In this document: one piece after another, positions 1-12,100 of the stretch | Layout of the letters: the number at the start of each line of letters is the position of its first letter | Position numbering within the stretch: position 1 is the stretch's first letter | Source of the DNA: Bubalus kerabau | Taxonomy: Eukaryota; Chordata; Mammalia; Artiodactyla; Bovidae | Length of the DNA stretch: 64,000 nucleotides | Direction: 5' to 3' | Assembly: GCF_029407905.1 (NCBI RefSeq) | Contig: NC_073624.1 | Span: forward strand, 6,522,501-6,586,500 | Translations under genes and position numbers: made by a program | The notes under the pieces: model-generated | Seen by the model: the letters and a program-made list of their open reading frames with translations, nothing else | Databases searched by the model: none | Told to the model about the DNA's origin: nothing

Positions 1-119
1 AAATTACTGAGGGATTTGAACCCGGGTCTCTGACCACAGAGCAGGTTCTCTGAGCTACACTTACTATCCCACAGAAAATCAGAGTGGGAGGGATGCTGTA
101 AGGACTTTTGGGTCCAGAT

Positions 120-235
120 ACCCATTTAACAGATGTGAAAACAGAGGGCAAGAGAGGATTAACTCGGGTCACATTGTGAGTTAGGGGTTGGGTTAGCACT
201 CAGGCCTAGGCCTTGTGGTCATCCGAGGTGCCGCA
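120..235 (-). repeat. MIR-like SINE fragment
   Basis: It carries the diverged signature of the MIR core in reverse (fall of counts, 'cagatgtgaaaacagag', then a 'gtcacattgtgagtta' stretch). Identity is weak and judged by eye. Confidence 0.4.
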
Positions 236-859
236 TCCCAGGGCCCCTTCCTTAAAGACAAGGTCTCCTCCCCTCTCCCTCCCTCACTCCCAGGCCCACC
301 CACTCAGAGCCCCTAGAGTCCTGATTCCCTGCATGTTCCCGTGATCTCGACTGTGGCTGGGTCTGCACCTCCGGCAGGCTCACTCCTGCCCTTCCCCTCT
401 GATGCTTTTCCTTTTTCAAACCTCCGATCGTGGTTTTGATTTAAAACCATCCTCTCCCCATCTTTGCCCAGCTGCCTACCCTGTAGGGCCGCCTCCCTCC
501 TCACCATCAAAGCCTCCCCCGTGCTATTTCTGGCCACAGGCAGCTGCCTCAGAAGGGGTGTGGCAGGGAGGAATTGAGTCATGGGGCAGAGAAAGCCAGT
601 CACCTGCTGCAAGCCTGAATCCCAGGCTCTGGTCTGTGCCCCGGGCTCCATGTTAGATCTGGAGCGCCTGTGACCGTAATTGTACCAGGAGTTCTTCTTA
701 GAAGTCGAAAACAAGAAAGGCCAAAAAAAAAAAAAGACCACTTCCCAGATGAGACCAGACTTATCCTTTCAATATATCCTGTACAGTTTCTTCCTACTAA
801 AATGAAATCACAACGTTTTGAATCCTTTTCCTTTCATAAAGTTCTTTTTCCTTGTTTTT

Positions 860-964
860 TTTACCACGTGGCTCGTGGGATCTTAGTTCCCGGACCAGGG
901 ATCGAACGCCAGCTACGGCAGTGAAAGCCCAGAATTCTAACCCCTAGGCCACCAGGGAATGCCC
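860..964 (-). repeat. CHR-type tRNA-derived SINE
   Basis: This is an antisense copy of the cetartiodactyl tRNA-derived SINE. It reads 'gggatcttagttcc', 'accagggatcgaac', then 'ggccaccagggaat' at the RNA polymerase III head end. Confidence 0.8.
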
Positions 965-1247
965 TTGTTACTGTTTTTTAATTCCAGAAGTAATGTATGA
1001 TTTACATGTGCTCACTGTAAAAATTGTACTTTTATAAAAAAAAGCACATATTTGTACGTGCTCTGTTCTCAAGGTGTGAATGTTCCCCTCCCCCGCACCG
1101 TGACCCCTGTGCAAGAGGGTCCCATTCACGGGTCATCATGAGCCTTTCCTGGTGTCACACTGGTTATGTACATGACGTGTGGATGTTCAGATGTGTGTAT
1201 ACTTAGTTTCTCTAATAACCTGACATTTTTACCTGTCTGTACAACAT

Positions 1248-1440
1248 GGACTTCCCTGGTGGCTCAGACAGTAAAGAATCCACCTGCAATGCCTGAGATG
1301 CAGGTTTGATCGCTGGCTCGGGAAGATCCCCTGGAGGAGGAAATGGCAACCCACTCCAGTATTCTTGCCTGGAGAGTCCCCATGGACAGAGGAGCCTGGC
1401 AGGCTACAGTCCAGAGTCAGACACGACTGAGCGACTAACA
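1248..1440 (+). repeat. Bov-tA SINE
   Basis: This is a full-length sense copy. It has the tRNA-like head beginning 'acttccctggtggctcag', the middle 'cccactccagtattcttgcc' and the BovB-derived tail ending 'acacgactgagcgactaac'. Confidence 0.93.
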
Positions 1441-3028
1441 GTTTCCCTTTCACACACAGCACAGACACCTTTTCATGTCTAACCCAAAGCCGATTCATTC
1501 TGTTTGACAGCTCTTTGGTATTTTGTCACAGGGATGTCCGCAGTGGACCCTCCAGGCCCCTTTGATTGAGCAGGTGGCGAATGTCCGAGCAGTTACCCTC
1601 CCCCATTGTAGCCTCCTGGTGGCTTTGCAGGGTCAGCAGGTGGACTTGCTCTTGCTACTTGCTGTGGCACAGGGACGGTCCCGGCTGCCTGCCCTTCCCC
1701 TCTCCGAACGGGACTGGACCAGGTGACGGGCAGGGTCGCCCTGAGCCCTGAGAGTCTACTGCTCAGCTTGTCATGGCCAGCGGCTTCCTGGAGACAGCAG
1801 CGTGCCAAGCCCTCTCAGACGTTAGCTCGTGACTTTTGCTGTCCTGGGCTAGAGGTTGTCGAACACAGTAATCAGCAGGGTCTTTGCCTCATTTCTGTTC
1901 TTCCTCCAAAAATGTCTGGCATGTGGATTTCTGACCTCAAACCCCAGGACTGGTTGATAATCCTGGAATCCACTTGCAGGAGGCCTTGGGCCTCTGTTTG
2001 CAGCTGGACTGTGGGGCAGAGAGACCCACCGGCCTCCAACAAGCCCTGCATCCTGAGTGGGGGCTGGGTGCCGTCTTTCCTGAGATCCAGGCCTCCTGCC
2101 CCACCTCGCTCACTCCAGTGATGCTCTGGCCCTTTGGAGGTCTCTTGACCCTCCCTGGGTGGTAGCACTGTCCCTCACTGGACCTTGCCTCCTGTGAGCA
2201 CGAACACAAGTGCTGGACAGCTAGCTGCCTGTCTTTCCAATGGCCCCCCCACAGCCACCGTCCTGCAGCGCCTGGTGCAGGGGAGACCCCCTCAGGGGCC
2301 TTCTGGAGCCCAGTCAGGAGGACTGGGTTCACATCCTAGCTCTGACACTGGGACGCTTGCCTCCCTGGCCTCTGTTAAGACCAGCCCCCATCCTTGGCCC
2401 AGCCTTGGTCCTAAGCCGCCTCTGTCCCGCCCTGGAGGGGCAATGGCCTTTGCCCGTTGACCATGCCCTGGGTGCGCATGGCCATGTCCACCTCCCGGGC
2501 AGTGAGGCTGCCATGCCTCCTGCCCTGCGTAGCCCTGCCACAGTCATGCCATCCTGCCTTTTGGGGGCTTTTAGCTTAGTGGCTTCTAGAACCCCTCTCT
2601 CAAGTCCCAGCCCCAAGACTCACAGGAGCCTTGTCTCAGCCCTCCCCACTCTGTGGTCAGCCTCCAGGCTCTTCCTGCCACCCCAGGACAGGACACTTCT
2701 CAAGCTATGGCAGAGGTGGTTCCTTCCCTCCTGCCCCTGGAAGCCCTGGAATTTTCTGGGCCATTTGGCAGCCTCCCTTTGGGATCTGGAGCTCGCTTCC
2801 TGCCCCAGCCACCTTGCTCTGTGGCCCTGGGTGGGTCACTGCCCTCTCGGCCAATGAGAACAGAACACTTGCAGTGTGTGGCTGACCTCTGTGCCCTCAC
2901 ATACACACGTGTGTGCAGGACATGTGTCCACCTGTCAGTGTCATCTCTGGTGCTGGGGCAGGGTGGGGGCTCTGGGTCCGGTGGCCCCTCTGCCCTGGGT
3001 GTCGTCCAGCAGCTCGGCCTCCTTGCAG

Positions 3029-3101
3029 GTCATCAGCCATGACACCCGGCGGTTCCGCTTTGCGCTGCCGTCGCCTGAGCACATCCTGGGCCTCCCTGTT
3101 G
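3029..3101 (+). CDS. CYB5R3: CYB5R3 coding exon 3
   Basis: Encodes residues 52-75 and the first base of G76, starting [11 protein letters not shown] in the FAD-binding beta-barrel. The acceptor is ccttgcag and the donor gtgagt. Confidence 0.97.
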
Positions 3102-6100
3102 GTGAGTGCAGCCCCGACCCAGCCCACACGGAGCCAGCGCTGGGAAAGGGAGGTGGGGGGCGGGGGCTTTACATTTCAGTGAGAGCAGGGAGGGCTTCAA
3201 GGAGGAGGTGTCAGCCATCCCAGGCCTTCGAGGATGAGTGTCACAGTGAGAGGGCAGAATGCTCCAGTGTCCCTGGCAGTGGCCCCAGCACGAGCAAAGG
3301 CAGAGAGCTGGGATGTGATGGGAGTCCCTGGGGTGGGGGGCGGTGAAGGGTACAGCAGGTGCCGTCTGTTCAGGCTGTGGTGGGGCGCAGGGAAGTGGGT
3401 TGACAAGATCCAGGGGACGCTGCGGGATGGTCCCAGGCCCAGACTCACCCCCGCCATCCTGCAGGCCAGCACATCTACCTCTCGGCTCGAATCGATGGAA
3501 ACCTGGTTATTCGGCCCTACACTCCCGTCTCCAGCGATGACGACAAGGGCTTTGTGGACCTGGTCATCAAGGTGAAGCCTTGGGGCCACAGCTGGGTGGG
3601 GTGGGGGTGACCACATCACAGCCCAGGCCTCCACGGGGCCCACGCACCCCAGAATCTGGCCTCTGAAGGCCCTGTGCTCTCTGAGCCTGGTCTCGGAGTG
3701 AGGGGCACCCTGTGGTTCTTAGCACAAGCTGAGCATGGGGTCTCAGCAGAGGGCAGGGGGTGGGATTCAGGCTCAATGTCTTCAAACCAGGACAGATGGT
3801 CTGCCGGAGAGGAAGCAGGCAGGCCCACCAGCTCATGCAGGGCCCACCTTCCACTCGCAGATGGGGGAGGCCTGGGGAGCTGGGCGCCCGCTCACCCTTG
3901 AGAAGCACCCCACAGGCCCTCTGGGGGTACAGTGTGGGGCTCATGGGTCCTTGTGTGGGCACTGGGGTGAGGGGCTCTCTGGGATCCCCCACCAGTCAGG
4001 GGGTGGGTGCACACCATGGGGAAGATAGAGCCATTAGAAGCAACAGACCAGAGAGACACAGACAACCCAGAAAGGATCTTAAAAAACAAGACACTGAGCA
4101 GAAGGAGAAGTGATGCCTCTAACCCAGTACATTTTTCTGAAAATTAGAAACACAAGCTTTACAGCAGTGAGTCACTTTCTCTGATTACACACCCAAAAAG
4201 TGGGAACCTGCCAGAGCTGGTGGTGGGTGTGGGGTGTCAGACACCTTCCCCAGTCAAGGCCCAAACCACAACCCCCAGCCACAGCCACCCTGGCTCAGCA
4301 GTCCCCCGGGGGCCTGGCTTACTGTCCCAACGCTGCTGTGCAGGCCCCAGGCCCCCTCACTGGACCCCAGGATGGGGGATGGGGCAGAAACAGACCCCCG
4401 CTGGGCTGCAGCTTCAGCCCTGGGGGCTTCAGGGTCCTGGGCTGGGCGCTGGGTCTGTGAGGGCAGGAAGGGAGCTGGCCTGGCAGTCCTGGCTCTGGCC
4501 TGGGTCCCTTCTTTGCTCAGTGTCACTCAGGCCACACGCCGGGTGCCCAGCCCACCCGGCTTTGGGAGCCTGTCTTTGGCTGGAGAGTGGGCACTGAACA
4601 GGTGGGCACACACAGGTCAGTGCTTGTTCTGGGGACGGACGCTGGAGCTGGGGCGGGGTGATGGCGGCTGTGCCCCACCTCGTCCCTCTCAGCAGGCAGC
4701 CGTGAGGCGAGTAGGTGGAGATGGAGGGAAAGGACCCTCCCAGTGCAAAGGCCCTGGGGTCAGGAGGAGGCTTGAGGACTTGAGGGCCAAGAAGGGGAGA
4801 AGTCAGTGGGGCTGGGCAGAGCCTTGGAGGCCCTGCAGGGAGGAGGGCTTTGTCCAGAAGGAACGGGAAGGTGGTGAGGGTTCATGCATCTCTTCTTGCT
4901 GAACTCACCCCAGCCGGATGTGGAGGAGGTGTTGGGGCGGGGGGATTCAAGTAGAGGATGAAACGCTCACGAGGACCAGGTCCTTCCTGGCTTGGAGACC
5001 TCGTGGCCCACTTGGTTCACCCTAGGTAAAGGTCAGAGCGCTGGCCTGGCACAGAGTGGGCTCTGCCCACTCTCCTCCCCGACCCCAGACACACAGACAT
5101 GTCGGCTGTCCTGCAGCCACGAGTTCTCCCCTCCGCACCCCAGAGGCTCCAAGCCCTGTGAGGCCCCTGGCCTTGGCACACTCTGCCCTGCCCCCTCTCT
5201 GCCCACTCCTGCTTGCCCTTCAAGACCCAGCACAGATGCCCCTCTGTCCTGGAGCTCCTCCTCTGTCTGCCCGTCTCTTTTTCGAGGGTTGTGGCTGCAT
5301 CCCTTTTTCCCAAAGCTGAAATCCCAAAGGGCACAGAAAAGGAAATTGTTCCAAGAGTGATGTTTTCATGGCAACGCAAAGCAGAAAGAACTGAACAGCC
5401 ACCAGCAGGGCCCGCACTGGGCTGACAGCCGTGGGAATCTCCTGCCGGGAGGGGTCACGGACACGGGTCTTGGCAGAACATTGCACTTCAGGCCCTCGGG
5501 TCGGCTGCCGTGGACACCAGGCTGGTGCTTTGCCCTCCAAGGGGATGTTGCGGGGAAGGCAGGCCCCCGGGGGGGACGGGGCACAGACAGGTAAGTTCTG
5601 ACAGGTGGGAGGAGCACCGAGTGAGCAGGCCACACGCAGCCGCAGAAGACCCCGGAGCTCACCCTGGCAGCCTGGGAATGGGGGCTGAGGACGGTGCGTG
5701 TGTCTCTCAGGTTTACTTCAAAGACACCCATCCCAAGTTTCCCGCTGGAGGGAAGATGTCCCAGTACCTGGAAAGCATGAAGATTGGCGACACCATTGAG
5801 TTCCGGGGCCCCAACGGGCTGTTGGTCTACCAGGGCAAAGGTGACCTGGGCTGGACTCCCCAAGGGCCCGGCGGGTGAGGTGGATGTTGGTACAGGTCCC
5901 GCCCCTGCTGCTGCCTGGAAGGGTGACCCTGTAGGGCAGGCCACCTCCTCTCCGGGGCCTCATTTCCCCAGCTGTTAGGGATCAAGGTGGCCGGTGCAGG
6001 GGTTGTAGATCAGCCTTGGGGGGCACATCCAGCCCACAGAGTAGCTCTGTCAGGCTGAAAGCAAACCAGGGGAGGGCTGAGCTGGGGCCCCTGCTTCTCC

Positions 6101-9100
6101 AGCCTCCTGCTACTCTTGGCATTTGAGCTGGCCCTAGTCCCCCCGCTTCCCATCCCCTTCACCTGACTGGCTGGGGGGGTAAGGTGGTCACCACACCCAA
6201 ACCCTTGAGATGGGGCAGGATCTCCAGCCCGTCTGACCCCCAAGCACGGTGTGTTTGAGAACTGGGTCTCACCCCGTCTGCTCTCCCCAGGAAAGTTTGC
6301 CATCCGTCCAGACAAGAAGTCCGACCCTGTCATCAAGACGGTGAAATCTGTGGGCATGATCGCAGGAGGAACGGGTATGTGGACCTGGATCCCTGCCTGA
6401 GTCCCTGGCGGGCGGAGTTGTTGAGTCGGGGGCAGCGTGTGGGATGCCACACAGGTTACGAGCACCCGGGAGCTGCCTGAGGTCAGGGTTGTCCTGGCAC
6501 CTCCCCGGGCATCTGCCTGGAGCTGTGTGTATGCAGCAGGCACTTACACAGCGTGTGGGGGTGGCTCATTTTGCAGGCATCACCCCAATGCTGCAGGTGA
6601 TCCGCGCCATCATGAAGGACCCTGATGACCACACCGTGTGCCACCTGCTCTTTGCCAACCAGGTCAGTGGGCGGTCCTGAGGTCTGTAGGCCCAAGGGTA
6701 GGGTGCCGGGCAGGCACTGCTCAGGGGTCTGCAAGGCACTGCGGAGATGCTCACAATGGCTGGAAGGTGTGTTGAGTGTTTTGTGCACAGCAGCCTTGCA
6801 GCAGCTGGTGAGGTTGGGCAGAGCTAGAGCGTCTGACCCGAGCAGGGCTGCTTGGTTTGGGGGGTAAGGCCCCTGGAGCACCCCCACACCGAGACTGGCT
6901 CCCCTGGCCGCTTCCTCGGCACCTCAGCACTCTCTCTACCGCCCATGGAATTTGGGACCCACCAGGGACATGGGAAGAGCCTGAGGGTACGTCTGCACAG
7001 ATGAGGTGCAGAGGACGCACCCACACGAGGTCCCTGAGCTGGGGGTGTTGGGCTCAGGTTCGGACCTGGGCTGTCTGGCTCCCGAGCACATGTCCTCCTC
7101 CCCACGCCTGCCCCTTGCCTGCCTGCCCTGGCCTGCTGTGTGGCCTTGGACAAGTCATTCTCCCTCTCTGGGCTTCCCTGTCTCCCTGAGGAATGAGCCG
7201 ATAAAGCCCGGTCATCACGAGGATCTCTCCAGGCTCAGCGTTTCATGACTGAATATGTGGATTTTGTAGTGAGGCCCCTTTGTGGGGAGGCTCAGATGGG
7301 ACACCCCCTGCCTGCGTGGGGGCACGTGCACCAGGCCCCCCGCACCTCTCAGATGTGGTTCAGGTCAGCCTGCCCTGGGTCCGTCTGGCCCAGGCTCTGC
7401 CCTGTCCATCTGCGAGGACGCTGAGCCCAGAGGGGAAAGATTGGCCTGAGGTCCCTGGACTCCCACACAGCTGCAGAAAACTGCCCTGAGGTCAACCAGC
7501 GTGGCCTTGATCAGGCCCAGGGGTGGGTGGACAGAGCCAGAAACTCCAGGCTGGCCGGTGGGGTGAGCGGGTGGGCTGCACTCGGTTTGGTGGTGCTGGG
7601 CAGTCTCCGAGGAGGCCTTCCGTTGCCTGAAACGGCGTCGTTTTGCCCGTCGGTGGGAACAGTGGCTTCTGTCATCTGTTTCTGCATTTAGTCAGTGTGG
7701 TGTCACAAGTCACGTAGCCTCTGAAAGTTCCACTCCACGCTTGCGAGGGAGCGAGAGTGAAAAAAGTGCAAAAAAAAAAAAGTATCGTGTGAAAATCGTT
7801 CTGACCTCAGCGTCCCGCTGGAGGGTCTCAGGGACCTCAGGGGTCCGCAGGGAACCCCACAGGGGGAACCACGGCTTTGCTCCAGTCGGGCTGTTGCCTC
7901 TCCCTCCTTGCCCTTGTGACGTGCGTGCTTGGCTTGGACGGGGGCCGCAGCCGCTTCAATTCCCCATCTCCAGTGTAGGGTAACAGGGGCCCACCTCTCA
8001 GGACCGTGTGAGGACTGAGGTGGCCTGGGACAGGAGCGCTTAACATTGCAGATGCATGCGTTCTTCCTGGAGGCACCGGGTGGCCGGGAGTGGAGGCCGG
8101 TGGGGACCCAGGGCGAGGAGGGAAGCCCCACTTTCAGAAGGGCGTCAGGGAGACAATAAGCAGCAGGGCAGCCCGGTTCTTGGGCAGGGAGACTGATGTT
8201 CTGAAGGCGTCGGTTCTTCAGAAAGTAATACTCAGAAGTCCCAGTAGGATCATTTTTTTCCTTTTATGATATGACAAAATGATGCACTGTGGCCTGGAAG
8301 ACAAAGTATACATGGGCAGCCAAGAAAATTTTGAAAAAGAAGAGAGACAAGGAAGAATACTAAGAAGTGTCAGTGATGAAAATAGCACGGCTCTGGAGCC
8401 ACACGTGAGACCTGGGTTTACTGGACTGGCTGTGTTTCTGGGTAACACAGCGGGAAGTCTGGACTGTGCTGGAACATGCTAGATATGTGGCTGTTTACAC
8501 TGAGGCTAGTTAAGATGAAATAAAATGAAAAGCTCCCTTTCCCAGTCTCACTAGGCACATGTTGGTTCCATAGTCTCCTGTGACCAGTGGTTAGTTTCCC
8601 TCTTGGATAACACAGATCTAGAACATTCCCATCATTATAGAAGGCTCGGTTGAACAGCCCTGACCTAGAAGCAGACCTGAGTGTAAATGAGACTCTATAT
8701 CTGATGCAGGTGACATGTCAAACCTGAGGAGACGAAAAGGAGTGTTGGGTTAGTTGCTGTGCACTTGGGAGAAGTGAAGTAGGTCCCTACCTTACTTATA
8801 GAAAAATGAAGTATAGGTTAAGGATATATGTGTGAAAAAGTGAAGCTTTAAAAGTAGAGGGCGAGCCTTTTTAAATACAAGAAGTATTACTGAATGAGTG
8901 AACAAAGATGGTCAGGCTAAGCAAGACACTGGAGGAGAGCCCGTCAAAGACTGATGGAGCCATCTGCTTAAAAATGAAAAGCTCCTCTGGGGAAAAAGTT
9001 CGCAAAGAGTCGGACACAACTGAGCGACTGAACTGAACTGAACTGATAAATAAGGTAGAAAGATACACAACTGAGGATGAGACACATAATGTATCATCAA

Positions 9101-12100
9101 TAAAAATATCCTTCATATAAAAAGTTTTTACAAACTAGTAAGAAAAAAATATGAGCAGACCAGTGACAAGCTTATTAATAATAAAAGATAAAACACAAGC
9201 TTTATTTTCCATCAATCTGATTGGCAAAGCTTAAATGAGCATTACCTAGTCCTGGTAGAGGTGTAGAGGAATGAGTACCCCAGGACTCCCTGCTGGCGTG
9301 TGTGTTGGTTGTAACCTACGTGGGGAATAAAGCAGCAGCTTGTATTGAAGGCCCTAACTATGTGGAATTGTCTGCCCTGGACTCCACTTCCTCAAGTTGA
9401 TCCTAAGGAATTGACAGGGCGCTGAGGGTGGTCAGAGAGGTGTTCACAAAGGAGGGTGGTCAGAGAGGTGTTCACAAAGGAGGATGTTCAGAGGATTTCC
9501 ATCCCTCTCGTTGCCTGCCTGTCCCAGCGGGGGGCTCAGGAGAGGTCAGTGAGCGGGTGACCTTTGCTGGTTGACAGTGCTCTTTGTCCCTAGTTTCACA
9601 ACAGTCCTATGAGTCAGTCGTGCCGCTCACTGACCAGAGGAGCCAGATCTGAGTGACCTGCAAACATTCCAGGCAAATCTATGCTTAGGAATGGAAAGAG
9701 GGAACATTTCCGGAGTAGATTGCTAACACTCCCTGGGGGTCTAGGAAGGCTTCCTGGAGGAGGTGAAACAAGCTGAACTCTACAGGGTCGCGTGGGGCTG
9801 GCTGAGTGAAGTCAGCGGGGTGAAGGTGGGGAGCTGCACGCCAAGCAGAGGGATCAATGTGCGCAAGGTTGCGGGTTGTGTGATGTGGGGAGTCGCATCT
9901 ATAGTCCCTAAATTATGGACCTGTTGATACAGCCTGAGATGCCAGAACATAAAAAGACTTGGACTTTCCCTGGAAGCTTTGCCAAGCGTGTGGCCCACGG
10001 GTGGGCGGGATGACCAGGGTCTCCAAGGGCAGTCCCTGTCGCTGTCCCTCCTGACCACTGGGCCCTGTCCACTCCCCCAGACCGAGAAGGACATCCTGCT
10101 GCGGCCCGAGCTGGAGGAACTGAGGAACGAGCACTCTGCGCGCTTTAAGCTCTGGTACACGGTGGACAAAGCCCCTGAAGGTGAGTGTGCCCGGGCGGGT
10201 GGGCGCGCTGGCCCATGCGTGCCTGTGCTGCAAGCCCTCTGCCAGGTGGAGCCTTCTGTCCGCGAGATCTCCCTTGGTCTAGCTCACGGTGGTCCTGTGA
10301 GAGGAGGGCAGTGAGGAAAGAGGGATCAGAGAGGGGAGGTAAGTGCCCCACAGCGCACAGCGAGAAAACCCCAGAGCTGGGACTTGAACTCTTGTCTGCC
10401 TCTTATGGAGCCCTAGGCCTCCCCCTGCCTGCACTGCTGGACATAGAAGACCGGCGTTCTCCCCTCGAGCTGGGGCCAGTGCTGGGGGCGAAGGGTGATC
10501 GTTTCCACAGTGCAGTCACCAGCCCTGTGGGGTGGGCTGCACTCATGTACAGTTCCCTTCACTCTGCCTGTCCAGGTGTTTGGGCTCTTTGCCAAGGACT
10601 CATAGGAGGCAGGGACTGAAGGCTGCCCCAAAACTCGAAACGAGGCTGTCCTCTGGGAGCTAGACCCTGCTCCAGTCTCCTGCCAGCAAAAGGCCTGGCC
10701 GCACTGTTAGTTGGAGAAGGGCATGGCAACCCACTCCAGTATTCTTACCTGGAGAATCCCATGGACAGAGGAGCCTTGCCTGGGCTACAGTCCATGGGGT
10801 CGCAAAGAGTCAACCGAAAAAGACACGACTGAAGCGACTTAGCATGCATAGCATGCATGCAGGCACTGTCGCGGACACCGCCCTCTGGTGGTGGCACCTG
10901 GCAACGCCGAGACCAAAGTGCCTCCTCCTAGGAACTGTTTTAAGAGGAACCAAGTAACATGGCCCAGGAAGAGATACAGTTAGGTAGTTTTCTGGTATTT
11001 TACAGTTACGTTTATTATTACCCTGACCACGATTCGAGAGTAGCTGGAGGACTGCTGTACCATCAGGTATAAACTGGAAAAGGCCGATGTTGAAAAAGAA
11101 CAGGGTACCAGGCCAGCGTGGCGATTGTGGAGCTAGAGGAGTCAGGGGAGGGGCCCGCTGACCATGTTTCCGCCACAGTCTCTTTCAGTATACACACAAG
11201 AGAAATACTTGCCTAAAAAAAAAATCTTGTAAAACAGAGGTATCTTATACACCTGTACATTTCATATACTAGCAAATAGGGTTTAATCCCATGAAGTTTT
11301 TTACAAAGTACTTGGAGATCCATTAATAAAATGTGATCTACCTGCCTATGTCCTGCCCCATTCCAGGGGGATTTTAGGCAGCTTATAGAGACTTATGGAG
11401 TGAGTCAGAGTGAAAGAAAAACAAGGGCAGGCCCATAAAATGGAATCTAGAGTGAGGTTTGTACAGGAGCATGGGCTGTGGTGCACCCTTGCCAGGACTG
11501 AGCATGCATATCACTTGAGCTTCCCAGCAGCCAATGTGAAAGGGGGCATGTGGTCAGTTACTAAGCACAGTGCCGGTGAGGTAGAATATACCCCATTGCT
11601 CAGCACAGTGGAGGCTTCCTCATCCAGGACCAGCTGAGACCGACTTATCCCCCTCCCTCAGGGGACACCCCCCCGTCCCTCCACCACCCCACCCCCGCCA
11701 TGGAGTGTACAGGGCATGACACAGGGAGCAGTGTCCATTTAGACAAGATCCCTCGGTGACCTCCGTGTGACCTTGGACTTCCGCAGCTGCGTTGGTGTCA
11801 AAGGCTTTAGTGAGGTTCTTCCAAATTGTGAAGGACAGAGAGAAGCCAGGTAATTGAGTGTTTGGAGCCAGAGGGACTCAGGGTGCAGGATCCCTCCCTC
11901 AGGCAGGCCTGGTGGAGCCCTGCTCGTCTGATAGATGCAGTGATGCTCTGTCTGCTGCTCATGCTGCCGCGTGGCCCTCAGTTTACTGTTTCACCAGAGC
12001 AAAGCCAGAGGGCTGGCCTAGGTAAGCCCCCCACTCACTGGCCGGGGCTCAGAGGCTGGCCTGGGGTCAGGCACCCACCATGGGATCAGGAGGTGGCTGA

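Larger units (their letters stand above)
1..3028 (+). other. CYB5R3: CYB5R3 intron 2 (3' part)
   Basis: No coding exon is visible here. Residues 1-51 of the reductase (exons 1 and 2: myristoylation/membrane anchor and the start of the FAD domain) are not encoded in this stretch, so they lie upstream of the window. It contains an old MIR-like fragment, one CHR-type SINE and one Bov-tA SINE. The rest is GC-rich unique intron, and its open frames show no family resemblance. Confidence 0.8.
6663..10080 (+). other. CYB5R3: CYB5R3 intron 7
   Basis: A 3.4-kb intron. It holds a MIR-like fragment near 7110-7240, a short BovB 3' tail at 9001-9046 and a two-copy 28-bp tandem repeat at 9425-9480. The stretch at about 8250-9250 is AT-rich and looks like degraded repeat of uncertain family. 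Confidence 0.8.

Noticed and set aside
1..70. tRNA-like text at the left edge ('tttgaacccgggtctctgacc')
   Set aside because: It fits a decayed SINE head rather than a tRNA gene; no cloverleaf can be drawn from what is visible.
2240..2857. 205-codon frame upstream of CYB5R3 exon 3
   Set aside because: It is GC-rich intron sequence with no similarity to reductase exons 1-2 and no acceptor/donor context.
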